Of a stretch of 52,257 bases of DNA, positions 1-7,815 are shown piece by piece (the first letter of the stretch is position 1; each line of letters begins with the position of its first letter). The position numbers were made by a program, and so were the translations under genes. The stretch is from JANNWF01 sp038205755 (lineage in GTDB: Bacteria; Pseudomonadota; Gammaproteobacteria; Xanthomonadales; Xanthomonadaceae): NCBI GenBank assembly GCA_038205755.1, contig JBBRBN010000019.1, positions 1 to 52,257 on the forward strand, read 5' to 3'. Below the pieces are notes generated by a model. That model was not told where the DNA came from and made no database searches. It saw only the letters and a list, made by a program, of their open reading frames with translations.

Positions 1-1209
1 GATGCACCATCCAGCGCGAGCAGCTCGACCTTGATCGGCTATGTCGGCCTTTCAGCGGTTGCCGACGCGCCGCGGCCGTTTGGCTGGATGCAGATCGAGG
101 TCGAGCGTAGCAATGCGCCGCCGGCGGCACGAGCGCTGGTGCCAGGCAGAACGCAGAGTTTGAGGCTGGACGCGGGCGTGGCGGCAGACCGCTGGTTCGT
201 CGACGTACCGGCCAACGCCACCACGCTCACCATTCGCAGCAGCGGCGCAGGCGAGATCGACCTGTTCGCCGCCCACGTTGCGGCCCCGGCGACACCGGTC
301 ATCGCGTCCGCGCCGCCGCGCGCGCAGGCGGCGGTCAGTGCGACCGGTCCTGGCGCAGCGCACACCCTCACGGTGAGCGGGCCGACGCTGCAGCCAGGCC
401 GCTGGTACGTCACGCCCGTCAACGCGGGCGACGCGCCGGCCAACTTCGCGCTGTCGGTGGAGCTGAGCTATGCGAGCAACCGCGCCGAGCCACGCTTCGG
501 CGCCTATTTCGATTCGGCGCGCGCCGGCTCGGGTCTGTTTCTGTTCCCGGTGGGCGACAGCTGGGGAATGGCCTGGTACACCTATCTCGAAGACGGTACG
601 CCGACCTGGTATCTGGGCGTTGCCGGGCGACCGGGCGCGCAGCAAGGCCAGTGGCAGGTCGATCTGCTCCGCTACCGCTGGAACGGCAGCGCCGCAATCG
701 GAACCCGCGTCGGAGAGGCGCTGCTGAGCATTAACCAGGAGCTGAGCTTCGGCTTCAGCTTCAGTCTCGACAGCGGCAGCGGCAGCCAGACCATGAGTTG
801 GATCGGCGATGCGCGCTGCCCCAGCGTTGCCGGCAGCCCGCTCGACGTGACCGGACTGTGGTTCTCACCCGAGCGCCCCGGCTTCGGCTACAGCGTGATC
901 GCCAGCCCGGATTTCGAAAGCGTCGGCGCCTATTTCTATGATTCACGCGGCGTGGCGCGCTGGTCGCTTGGCACCGCAACTCCGTTCGGAGCCGGCGTGC
1001 TCGACCTGGACTGGCGTAACGGCAGCTGTCCGCTGTGCAGCTTCAGCGCGTCGGCGCTGCTGCCGGCGTTGGGCTCGCTGACGCGCAGCTATCAGAGCGC
1101 GACCGGCGGACAATTCGGGGTCGGATTCGAACTGCCGCCGCCACTCGACGGCAGCTGGCTGGTCGATCTCCCGGCGGTTCGGCTGTCGGATGCCATCGGT
1201 TGCCCGTGA
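1..1209 (+). CDS. C-terminal part of a secreted PPC-domain protein with a duplicated beta-rich domain (5' end outside window)
   Basis: The frame is open from the first base, so the gene starts upstream and only its last 402 residues are visible. The first third resembles a bacterial pre-peptidase C-terminal (PPC) domain: a stretch around RWFVDVPANATTLTI is followed by DLFAA and GRWYVTPVNAG. Two related modules follow. The first has GAYFDSARAGSGLFLF and WYTYLEDGTPTWYLG; the second has GLWFSPERPGFGYSV and GAYFYDSRGVARWSLG. PPC domains usually sit at the C-terminus of exported proteases (for example subtilisin-like S8), so the missing N-terminus may be a peptidase; that is inference. The paired W/Y/G-rich module is familiar from exported proteins of Xanthomonadales, but I know no assigned function for it. 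Confidence 0.7.
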   Translation, partial: DAPSSASSSTLIGYVGLSAVADAPRPFGWMQIEVERSNAPPAARALVPGRTQSLRLDAGVAADRWFVDVPANATTLTIRSSGAGEIDLFAAHVAAPATPVIASAPPRAQAAVSATGPGAAHTLTVSGPTLQPGRWYVTPVNAGDAPANFALSVELSYASNRAEPRFGAYFDSARAGSGLFLFPVGDSWGMAWYTYLEDGTPTWYLGVAGRPGAQQGQWQVDLLRYRWNGSAAIGTRVGEALLSINQELSFGFSFSLDSGSGSQTMSWIGDARCPSVAGSPLDVTGLWFSPERPGFGYSVIASPDFESVGAYFYDSRGVARWSLGTATPFGAGVLDLDWRNGSCPLCSFSASALLPALGSLTRSYQSATGGQFGVGFELPPPLDGSWLVDLPAVRLSDAIGCP

Positions 1210-1372
1210 GCTGGCTTGCCGAATTTGCCATCGCGGATAGGTGGACAAGACTCCCGCAGCCTTTGAGCTGCGTCGTCGACCCCACTCCGATGCACGACCT
1301 TCCCAGCTTGTCGGGGAAGGCAGCAGTCGCACGTCCTGCATACCATTCACGCTGATCGAGGACCCAAACCGA

Positions 1373-2521
1373 ATGCCGTTGGAGACCAAGCTGCCGAGCG
1401 TCGGAACGACCATCTTCTCGGTGATTTCGCAACTCGCCGCCGAGCACGGCGCGATCAATCTGGGGCAGGGATTTCCGGACTTTCCGGTACCCCCAGCGCT
1501 GGTCGAGGCGCTGACCCGGGCCATGCAGGCGGGCCACAACCAGTACGCGCCGGCGATTGGAATTGCGCCGTTGCGCCTGGCCATCGCGAAGAAGATCGCC
1601 GAGTGCTACGGCGCGCCGGTCGATCCCGAGCGTGAGGTCACGGTCACCAGCGGTGGCAGCGAGGCGATTTTCGACGCCATCCACGCAGTGGTTCGTGCCG
1701 GTGAGGAAGTGATCGTGCTCGACCCCTGCTACGACTGCTATCAGCCGGCGATCAATCTGGCGGGGGGCATCGCGATCCACGTGCCGCTCGACCCGGCGAC
1801 CTTTGCGGTTGACTGGCAGCGCGTGGCCGACGCGATCTCGCCGCGCACCCGCATGTTGATGATCAACTCGCCGCACAACCCGTCCGGCGCGGTCCTCTCC
1901 CGAGATGATCTGGATATCCTGGCCGCGATCCTGCGCGACACCGACGTGCTGCTGCTCAGCGACGAAGTCTACGAGCACATGGTGTTCGACGGCGCTCGAC
2001 ACGAGAGCGTACTTGCCCATGCCGAGCTGGCGGCGCGCAGCTTCGTCATTTCCAGTTTCGGCAAGACCTATCACTGCACCGGTTGGAAGCTCGGCTACTG
2101 CGTGGCGCCACTGGCCCTCAGCGCCGAGTTCCGCAAGGTGCACCAGTACAACACCTTCGCCAGCTTCACCCCGGCGCAATGGGCAGTGTCGGAAATGATG
2201 ACCCGGCATCCGGAACACCATCTTGAGCTGCCGGCGTTCTATGCCGCCAAGCGCGACGACTTCCGCGCCATGCTGACGCGAACCCGTCTGCGGCCCCTGC
2301 CGGTGCCGGGCGGCTATTTTCAGCTGGTCGACTATTCTGCGGTGTCGGATCTGGACGATCTGCCGTTCTGCCGCTGGCTGACCATCGAAAAGGGCGTAGC
2401 CGCGATTCCGCTGTCGCCGTTCTACGCCGAACCGCCGACCGGGCAGCGCCTGGCGCGACTGTGCTTTGCCAAGAACCCGCAAACGCTGGAGTCCGCGGTT
2501 GAGCGGCTGACCGCGCTATGA
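1373..2521 (+). CDS. Class I/II PLP aminotransferase, methionine/glutamine transaminase type (YbdL-like)
   Basis: This 382-residue fold-type I aminotransferase probably transaminates 2-oxo-4-methylthiobutanoate to methionine with glutamine as amino donor. Visible family motifs are NLGQGFPDFPVP near the N-terminus, INSPHNPSG at about 165-173, SDEVYEHMVFDG, and SSFGKTYHCTGWKLGY, in which K231 is the expected PLP Schiff-base lysine. The ATG at 1373 gives the MPLETKLPSVGTTIF start that matches YbdL-type proteins; a longer GTG start at 1241 would add 44 residues of non-conserved appearance. Its stop overlaps the ATG of the next gene (ATGA), an omega-amidase. That pairing is the known way of making glutamine transaminase reactions irreversible. 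mtnA, another methionine salvage gene, lies about 18 kb away. Confidence 0.88.
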   Translation: MPLETKLPSVGTTIFSVISQLAAEHGAINLGQGFPDFPVPPALVEALTRAMQAGHNQYAPAIGIAPLRLAIAKKIAECYGAPVDPEREVTVTSGGSEAIFDAIHAVVRAGEEVIVLDPCYDCYQPAINLAGGIAIHVPLDPATFAVDWQRVADAISPRTRMLMINSPHNPSGAVLSRDDLDILAAILRDTDVLLLSDEVYEHMVFDGARHESVLAHAELAARSFVISSFGKTYHCTGWKLGYCVAPLALSAEFRKVHQYNTFASFTPAQWAVSEMMTRHPEHHLELPAFYAAKRDDFRAMLTRTRLRPLPVPGGYFQLVDYSAVSDLDDLPFCRWLTIEKGVAAIPLSPFYAEPPTGQRLARLCFAKNPQTLESAVERLTAL

Positions 2522-3327
2522 GCGAGGCACGCGACCTGCGCGTGACGCTGATCCAGGCCGCCACGCTCTGGCGCGACCCGGCTGGAAATCGTGCGCTCTA
2601 CGGTGAGCTTGCACGGCCGCTGGCCGGCCGGACCGATCTGGTCGTGCTGCCCGAAACGTTCACTTCAGGCTTCAGCAACGAGGCGCTTGCCGAGGCTGAG
2701 GACATGGATGGGCCGTCGGTCGTATGGATTCGCGAACTGGCGAAGGAGCTGGGAGCCGTCGTCACCGGCAGTCTGCAGTGCCGGGTTGACGGCGCGGTTT
2801 ACAACCGGCTGCTGTGGGCGCGGCCGGATGGAAGTCTCGTCCATTACGACAAGCGCCACCTGTTTCGGATGGCCAACGAGCATGAGCGCTATGCGGCGGG
2901 GACATCCAGCATCACGGTCGACCTGCACGGCTGGCGGATCCGGCCGCTGGTCTGCTACGACCTGCGTTTTCCGGTGTTCATTCGAAATCGATTCAACGCC
3001 GAACGCGCTGACGGATTCGACTACGACCTGCTGCTGTTTGTGGCGAACTGGCCGGCTCCACGCCGGCATGCCTGGCGCACGCTTCTGATGGCGCGTGCGA
3101 TCGAGAATCTCAGTTACTGCGTCGGGGTCAATCGCGTCGGCAGCGACGGCAACAGCATCGTCTATGCCGGCGACAGCGCCGCTCTGGACATGCTCGGACA
3201 GCCGCTGGTGGAGTGTGGCGCGCAGGCACAGACGATCACCGTGCAGCTTTCAGCGCAGGAACTTGCGACCCATCGGATGCGCTTTCCGGCCCAGCTGGAT
3301 GCTGATCGGTTTCTGTTGCAGGATTGA
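2518..3327 (+). CDS. Omega-amidase of the nitrilase superfamily (YafV-like)
   Basis: A 269-residue C-N hydrolase. The nitrilase triad is visible as E46 (LVVLPETFTSGF), K112 (HYDKRHLF) and C146 (LVCYDLRFPVF). Members of this branch hydrolyse 2-oxoglutaramate or 2-oxosuccinamate, the omega-amides left when glutamine or asparagine transaminases act. The gene starts inside the stop codon of the upstream aminotransferase, so the two are translationally coupled and probably act in one pathway of methionine salvage. The length is typical of the family. No signal peptide is seen, so the enzyme should be cytoplasmic. Substrate choice is inferred from family and neighbour. Confidence 0.88.
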   Translation: MSEARDLRVTLIQAATLWRDPAGNRALYGELARPLAGRTDLVVLPETFTSGFSNEALAEAEDMDGPSVVWIRELAKELGAVVTGSLQCRVDGAVYNRLLWARPDGSLVHYDKRHLFRMANEHERYAAGTSSITVDLHGWRIRPLVCYDLRFPVFIRNRFNAERADGFDYDLLLFVANWPAPRRHAWRTLLMARAIENLSYCVGVNRVGSDGNSIVYAGDSAALDMLGQPLVECGAQAQTITVQLSAQELATHRMRFPAQLDADRFLLQD

Positions 3328-3344
3328 TGGATTGTCAACATCTG

Positions 3345-3376
3345 TTGCCGACATGTGATCGGTTCGGGGCTAGAAT
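3345..3376 (+). promoter_or_regulatory. Possible sigma70 promoter of the CsgG-like gene
   Basis: A TAGAAT hexamer at 3371-3376 resembles a -10 box. It lies 50 bases before the start codon and just upstream of an AGGAG ribosome-binding site. A TTGCCG at 3345-3350 is the best -35 candidate, but the spacing of 20 is longer than optimal. Weak support. Confidence 0.3.
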
Positions 3377-3425
3377 GGGCGCCCCGACGCGGCTGTCGGC
3401 CAAATATCAATCAGGAGACGTAGGC

Positions 3426-4136
3426 ATGAACAAGGCAATCGTGGCGCTGTGTTTGGGTCTGTCGACGCTGCTTCCCGTCGTCGTCCAGGCGCAGGGCAAG
3501 CCGACCATCGGCGTCATCGAGTTCCGCAATGAGAGCGGTGCCGGCTGGTGGAGCGGCGGCGTGGGCTGGGAGCTCGCCGGCATGCTGTCCAACGAGCTCG
3601 CCGCGACCAACGCGTTCCGTATTGTTGAGCGCAGCAAGCTGGAGGCCGTGTTGTCGGAGCAGAACCTGGCGGCATCGGGGCGGGTGAATCCGGCCACCGG
3701 CGCCAAGATGGGCAAGCTGACGGGCGCGGAGTATCTGGTCGCCGGCACGGTTACGGCTTACGAGGAGGGCACCAAAAGCACCGGCGGCGGCCTCAGCATC
3801 AAGGGCATTTCGCTGGGCGGAAACTCCAGCGAAGCCTATCTTGCGGTCGATATCCGGGTGATCAACGCAACCACCGGCGAGGTCGATTTCGTCCGCACCA
3901 TTGAAGGCCGCAGCAAGAGTGGCGGCATGTCCGTCGGTATCTCGCGTGGCGGGTTCGGCGGCGCGTTGGGCCAGCAGAACAAGACCCCGGCTGGCAAAGC
4001 CATCCGCGCGGCACTGGTCGAGATCACCGACTATCTGGAATGCGCCATGGTTCGTCAGGACGGCTGTCTGGCCGAGTACGACGCCAAGGAGCGCAAGCGG
4101 CGCGACAGCAGTCGCGGCGCGCTCAACCTCGACTGA
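3426..4136 (+). CDS. CsgG/HfaB-family secreted protein
   Basis: A 236-residue protein starting at ATG 3426, preceded by AGGAG at a good distance. The first 23 residues form a signal peptide (MNKAIVALCLGLSTLLPVVV then QAQ) without a clear lipobox cysteine. The body has CsgG-family features: PTIGVIEFRNESG, a long helix with LSNELAATNAFRIVERSKLEAVLSEQ (a two-part stretch), then GKLTGAEYLVAGTVTAYEE, and DIRVINATTGEVDFVRTIEGR. CsgG proteins form outer-membrane secretion pores or related periplasmic assemblies. Many CsgG-like proteins encoded outside curli operons have unknown roles, and no csgA/B-like genes are nearby. The gene is flanked by its own putative promoter and a strong terminator, so it is probably monocistronic. 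Confidence 0.8.
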   Translation: MNKAIVALCLGLSTLLPVVVQAQGKPTIGVIEFRNESGAGWWSGGVGWELAGMLSNELAATNAFRIVERSKLEAVLSEQNLAASGRVNPATGAKMGKLTGAEYLVAGTVTAYEEGTKSTGGGLSIKGISLGGNSSEAYLAVDIRVINATTGEVDFVRTIEGRSKSGGMSVGISRGGFGGALGQQNKTPAGKAIRAALVEITDYLECAMVRQDGCLAEYDAKERKRRDSSRGALNLD

Positions 4137-4204
4137 TTCAGCGCACGTTCGACCGCGCGGCCTGCCACAGCGCAGCGCGCGGCTGCGGACGATTCGAGCC
4201 ACAC

Positions 4205-4240
4205 AGCGGCGACGCAGCAGTGCGTCGCCGCTGCTGTTTT
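4205..4240 (+). terminator. Rho-independent terminator after the CsgG-like gene
   Basis: A perfect 12-bp stem (4205-4216 with 4221-4232) with a GCAG loop is followed by GCTGTTTT. It lies 69 bases after the stop of the CsgG-like gene and is the clearest intrinsic terminator in the window. Confidence 0.85.
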
Positions 4241-4284
4241 GGGCTCTCGGTTTGGCTGAATCAGCAGCCCGGCGCGCCACGTCG

Positions 4285-4456
4285 GTAAAGCGCAGCTTGC
4301 TGCGCTGGGATTCCTTAAGCCGTAGAGCGCAGCTTGCTGCGCTGTGCTTCCGTAAGCCGCAAAGCGCAGCTTGCTGCGCTGGGATTCCTTAAGCCGTAGA
4401 GCGCAGCTTGCTGCGCTGGGATTCCTTAAGCCGTAGAGCGCAGCTTGCTGCGCTGT
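4285..4456 (+). repeat. Five-copy 37-bp tandem array of GTAG-type REP palindromes
   Basis: A palindrome of two 7-base arms, AGCGCAG and CTGCGCT, around a CTTG loop occurs at 4289, 4326, 4363, 4400 and 4437, an exact 37-bp period. Copies at 4326, 4400 and 4437 are headed by GTAG; copy 1 has GTAA and copy 3 GCAA. The linkers are near-identical (GGGATTCCTTAAGCC or GTGCTTCCGTAAGCC). GTAG heads are the hallmark of the REP family described in Stenotrophomonas maltophilia, moved by REP-associated tyrosine transposases. No such transposase is present in this window. The array lies between the CsgG-like gene and the convergent rluB, where such repeats may act in mRNA 3'-end stability. Confidence 0.85.
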
Positions 4457-4514
4457 GCGGAATGTGCACCTCAAGGGGCAAGGTGCCACGCCAGCGCGGC
4501 GCGAGCTGCTGGGT

Positions 4515-4689
4515 ATCGATTGCCGAGCAAGCTCGGCACTACGGGGGGCGAGGAGTTCGGCCGCGACCGCCGTCGCGCGACGGGAGATGTGAGCATCGAT
4601 TGCCGAGCAAGATCGATTGCCGAGCGAGATCGATTGCCGAGCAAGCTCGGCGCTACGGGGGGCGAGGAGTTCAGCCGCGACTGCCGTCG
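4515..4689 (-). repeat. Second GTAG-REP family in opposite orientation, with a 61-bp duplication and 17-bp tandem units
   Basis: The segment 4515-4575 is repeated at 4629-4689 with three differences. Each copy contains a TGCCGAG-CAAG-CTCGGC palindrome followed by CTAC, i.e. GTAG-headed when read on the minus strand. Between them, a 17-bp unit beginning ATCGATTGCCGAGC is tandemly repeated at 4595, 4612 and 4629. The right-hand copy runs over the stop codon (4671-4673) and last codons of rluB, so the left copy carries a duplicate of that gene end. Confidence 0.8.
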
Positions 4690-6089
4690 TTGGGGCCACC
4701 GCGACGCGGTCCACCGCCGGGTTTGCCGCCACCCGGCCGCGGGCCACTGCGTGGCTTGAAGCCGCCCGGCTTGGCGCCCGGCGCCGCTCCTGCCCCCGGC
4801 GATCTGCCGTAGGGACTCGCCCCTTCCGGGCGAGCACCACCAGGGCGCGCGCCAGGCCGGCCAGGCGGTTTGCCCGGTGGACGCGGTGCACCCGGATTGG
4901 CATTGCGCGGACGCGCGGTCGGGCTGGTGGTGGTGACGCCTTCAGGTACATACCAGGAGCGGAACTCGGAGGGGTTCTCGAACCCCGGACGGGCGCCGCC
5001 GGGCGCGCCACGGCGACCGGGGCCACCTTTGCCACGCGGCTGTCCGGCCGGCGCGGTCAGGGTATTGCCGTAATTGTCGGCCTTTGGTCCGCGCGGCTTG
5101 CCGCTGAAGGGCTTCTTGCCGCGTGGCCCGGGTCGGCTGGGACGGTCTTCACGAAGATTGTCGAACGGCCGCAGCTCACGCGCGTCGGCGTTGCTGTCGG
5201 CGCCCGTCCAGGCGCGCTGTTCACGCGGTCCCGGCCGGTATTCGGCCGCCTTGGCCCGGCGCTGGTGAATCACGGACTGCAGGGTGAGTGCGGCCGGCAC
5301 GTCGGCCAGACCGAGTTCGGTGCGCAGTGCGTTGACGCGCTCGGCCGGCAGTTCCTCGAAGTGGCTGCGGCGCAGCAGCCGCGGAAGCTCGACGCTGCCA
5401 TAGCGGATCCGCTTCAGTCGGCTGACCTGGAAGCCAACCGCTTCCCACAGCCGCCGGACTTCACGGTTGCGACCCTCGGAAAGCACCACCCGGAACCATG
5501 CGTGGCTGTCGCTGGCGCCGATGCCTTCGATCTCATCGAACTTGGCCGGGCCATCCTCAAGCTGCACGCCGCGGCGCAGCTGCTCGACGATGTCATCGGA
5601 AACCTCGCCGTGGATGCGACAGACGTACTCGCGACGGACTTCCGCAGAGGGGTGCATCAGTGCGTTGGCCAGATCGCCGTCGGTGGTCAGCAGCAGCAGG
5701 CCGGTGGTGTTGATGTCCAGGCGGCCTACCGCGATCCACCGGGCGCCCTTGATCGGCGGCAAGCGATCAAACACGGTCGGTCGGCCTTCCGGGTCTTCAC
5801 GGGTGGTCAGCTCGCCCTCCGGTTTGTTGTAGATGAGCGCGCGCGCCGGCTCGCTTTGGGCACTCGCGATGAAACTGCGCCCATCGAGTTCGATGCGATC
5901 ACCGCTGCGCACGCTGCTGCCCAGCAGGGCAACGTCGCCGTTGACCTTGACCTGGCCGCTTGATATGCGCTCCTCCAGAGCCCTGCGCGAGCCCAGTCCG
6001 GCCTGGGCGAGCACCTTGTGCAGGCGTTCCTCCAGTCGCGGCGCGGTTTCGCGCTTGAGTGAAAGAACGGGACGGTTGTTGTCGCTCAT
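4671..6089 (-). CDS. rluB: 23S rRNA pseudouridine synthase RluB with long disordered tail
   Basis: 472 residues. An S4 RNA-binding domain occupies about residues 18-75 (LHKVLAQAGLGSRRALEE), followed by an RsuA/RluB catalytic domain with the aspartate in GRLDINTTGLLLLT (D125). RluB makes pseudouridine 2605 (E. coli numbering) in 23S rRNA. After about residue 265 comes a 200-residue tail rich in Gly, Pro, Arg and Lys, typical of the long RluB of Xanthomonadales and likely an RNA-binding disordered region. The ATG overlaps the scpB stop (ATGA), making rluB the last gene of a minus-strand operon yciO-scpA-scpB-rluB. The stop codon lies within a REP-type repeat. Confidence 0.93.
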   Translation of the reverse strand: MSDNNRPVLSLKRETAPRLEERLHKVLAQAGLGSRRALEERISSGQVKVNGDVALLGSSVRSGDRIELDGRSFIASAQSEPARALIYNKPEGELTTREDPEGRPTVFDRLPPIKGARWIAVGRLDINTTGLLLLTTDGDLANALMHPSAEVRREYVCRIHGEVSDDIVEQLRRGVQLEDGPAKFDEIEGIGASDSHAWFRVVLSEGRNREVRRLWEAVGFQVSRLKRIRYGSVELPRLLRRSHFEELPAERVNALRTELGLADVPAALTLQSVIHQRRAKAAEYRPGPREQRAWTGADSNADARELRPFDNLREDRPSRPGPRGKKPFSGKPRGPKADNYGNTLTAPAGQPRGKGGPGRRGAPGGARPGFENPSEFRSWYVPEGVTTTSPTARPRNANPGAPRPPGKPPGRPGARPGGARPEGASPYGRSPGAGAAPGAKPGGFKPRSGPRPGGGKPGGGPRRGGPNDGSRG

Positions 6090-6826
6090 GCAGATTGCTC
6101 CGGTGTCGTTTGGGCGACACGCTCGGGAAGGGCGTCGATCGGGTCGGCGCTGGGAGAAACGGACGGCGGCTCGACAGCCGCATCCGGAAGGGCGTCGAAA
6201 CTGAATTCGGGTTCGAGGTCAGGCAGCTCATGCAGTTCGCCCAGAGGCGGCAGCTGCTCGAGTCCGCGCAGGCTGAAGTAGTCGAGAAAGCCACGCGTGG
6301 TGCCGTACAGCGCGGGCTTTCCGGGAACGTCGCGGTGGCCGACTACTCGGATCCACTCGCGCTCCTCCAGTGTACGGATGGTGTTGGAATTGACCGCCAC
6401 ACCGCGAATCTGCTCGATCTCGCCGCGGGTGATCGGCTGCCGGTAGGCGATCAGCGCCAGCGTCTCGAGCAGCGCGCGCGAGTAGCGGGTTTGCCGCTCG
6501 GCCCACAGTCGCGACACCCACGGATGGACCTCGGCGCGAATCTGGAAGCGGAAGCCTGAGGCCACCTCGACCAGTTCGATGCCGCGTGAGTCGCTCTCCC
6601 GCGTCAGCGCATCGAGCGCGCGTTCGATGGCAGCAGGCGGCAGCGGCTGGTCATCCGGGAACAGTCCCTGCAGCTGGGTTAGCGACAGCGGCTGGCCGGC
6701 GGCAAACAGTGCGGCCTCGACGATCCGTCGCACGCGGTCAGCAGCGGGCGCTGGCAGCACCGAGGCGTCCCCTGAGGTGCCGGCGGCTGGATCGTGACTG
6801 TCAGCGGCTGCGCTGATGGCATTCAT
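6086..6826 (-). CDS. scpB: Segregation and condensation protein ScpB
   Basis: 246 residues. It has the two winged-helix domains of ScpB: VRRIVEAALFAAGQPLSLTQL near residue 33, then SRALLETLALIAYRQPITR and EIEQIRGVAVNSNTI, and the RDVPGKPALYGTT segment. ScpB dimers bind ScpA and join the SMC complex that organises and segregates the chromosome. smc itself is encoded on the other strand about 3 kb away. The start overlaps the scpA stop and the end overlaps the rluB start, so the three genes are translationally coupled. The Ala/Pro/Ser-rich tail after about residue 215 is not conserved. Confidence 0.93.
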   Translation of the reverse strand: MNAISAAADSHDPAAGTSGDASVLPAPAADRVRRIVEAALFAAGQPLSLTQLQGLFPDDQPLPPAAIERALDALTRESDSRGIELVEVASGFRFQIRAEVHPWVSRLWAERQTRYSRALLETLALIAYRQPITRGEIEQIRGVAVNSNTIRTLEEREWIRVVGHRDVPGKPALYGTTRGFLDYFSLRGLEQLPPLGELHELPDLEPEFSFDALPDAAVEPPSVSPSADPIDALPERVAQTTPEQSA

Positions 6827-7677
6827 TGCAGCCGCTCCGGCTCGTCACGGGTCGCCAGCGACTTGACGTGGATGGTAGCCAGATCCTGTTCCTGGACGAT
6901 TTCCAGAAGATGCTCCTTGGCCAGCTCCAGAATCGACAGAAAGGTCACTACGACACCCATCCGACCCTCTGCAGCATCGAACAGGGTTACGAACGCGTGG
7001 AAGCAACCATCGGAGAGCTGTTGCAGCACGTCCGACATGCGCTGGCGAACGCTCAGGGCATCGCGTCGCACCGCGTGGTGGGTGAACAGGTCGGCGCGCT
7101 TGAGCACGTCGCGCAGCGCCACCAGCATTTCGCGCAGTTCGACCGGCGGCGGCACGCGGATGCTGCTGCGGTCGGGCACGTACGCGGTTGCGACGACGGT
7201 GTCGCGGTTCAGTCGAGGCAGCTGGTCGATGTCTTCGGCGGCCCGCTTGAAGCGCTCGTACTCCTGCAGACGTCGAACCAGCTCGGCGCGCGGGTCGTCT
7301 TCCAGCGACTCGGCCGCAGGTGGCCGAGGCAGCAGCAGCCGTGACTTGATCTCGGCCAGGATGGCCGCCATCAGCAGGTACTCCGCCGCCAACTCGAAGC
7401 GAAAATCGCGCAGCGTGGCGATGTAGTCCATGTACTGACGGGTTATCTCGGCCACCGGAATATCGAGGATGTCGAGATTTTGACGACGGATCAGATAGAG
7501 CAGCAGATCAAGCGGTCCCTCGAACGCATCCAGAATGACGGCCAATGCGTCAGGCGGAATGTACAGGTCCTGCGGTATCTGCAGCACCGGCTGGCCGCGC
7601 ACCAGCGCCAGCGGCATTTCCTGCTGCTGCGGCAAACGGGTGACGGCGTCGGTGCCGATAATCGGCTCCGCGGTCAT
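6823..7677 (-). CDS. scpA: Segregation and condensation protein ScpA (kleisin)
   Basis: 284 residues from the ATG at 7677; an in-frame start at 7737 would add 20 residues. The N-terminal kleisin motif FEGPLDLLLYLIRRQNLDIL is followed by DIPVAEITRQYMDYI and AAEYLLMAAILAEIKSRLLLP, which together are diagnostic. ScpA bridges the SMC heads and binds ScpB. The C-terminal winged helix is represented by VVVTFLSILELAKEHLLEIV. Neighbours yciO upstream and scpB/rluB downstream are the usual proteobacterial order. Confidence 0.93.
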   Translation of the reverse strand: MTAEPIIGTDAVTRLPQQQEMPLALVRGQPVLQIPQDLYIPPDALAVILDAFEGPLDLLLYLIRRQNLDILDIPVAEITRQYMDYIATLRDFRFELAAEYLLMAAILAEIKSRLLLPRPPAAESLEDDPRAELVRRLQEYERFKRAAEDIDQLPRLNRDTVVATAYVPDRSSIRVPPPVELREMLVALRDVLKRADLFTHHAVRRDALSVRQRMSDVLQQLSDGCFHAFVTLFDAAEGRMGVVVTFLSILELAKEHLLEIVQEQDLATIHVKSLATRDEPERLQ

Positions 7678-7815
7678 GCGTGGAGTTTCACGTTCAATAG
7701 CGTGCGGATTCAGCGGAGTACGAGTTGGCGGCCGCAATTCGGCCGATGGTTGTCGCGCAGTGGGCGCGGCGGGGTAACAGCTTCCTGGTGCCGGTTGGGC
7801 GGGTCGAACGGGCGG

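Noticed and set aside
4285..4456. CRISPR array
   Set aside because: The 37-bp units are head-to-tail repeats with near-identical linkers; there are no unique spacers and no cas genes.
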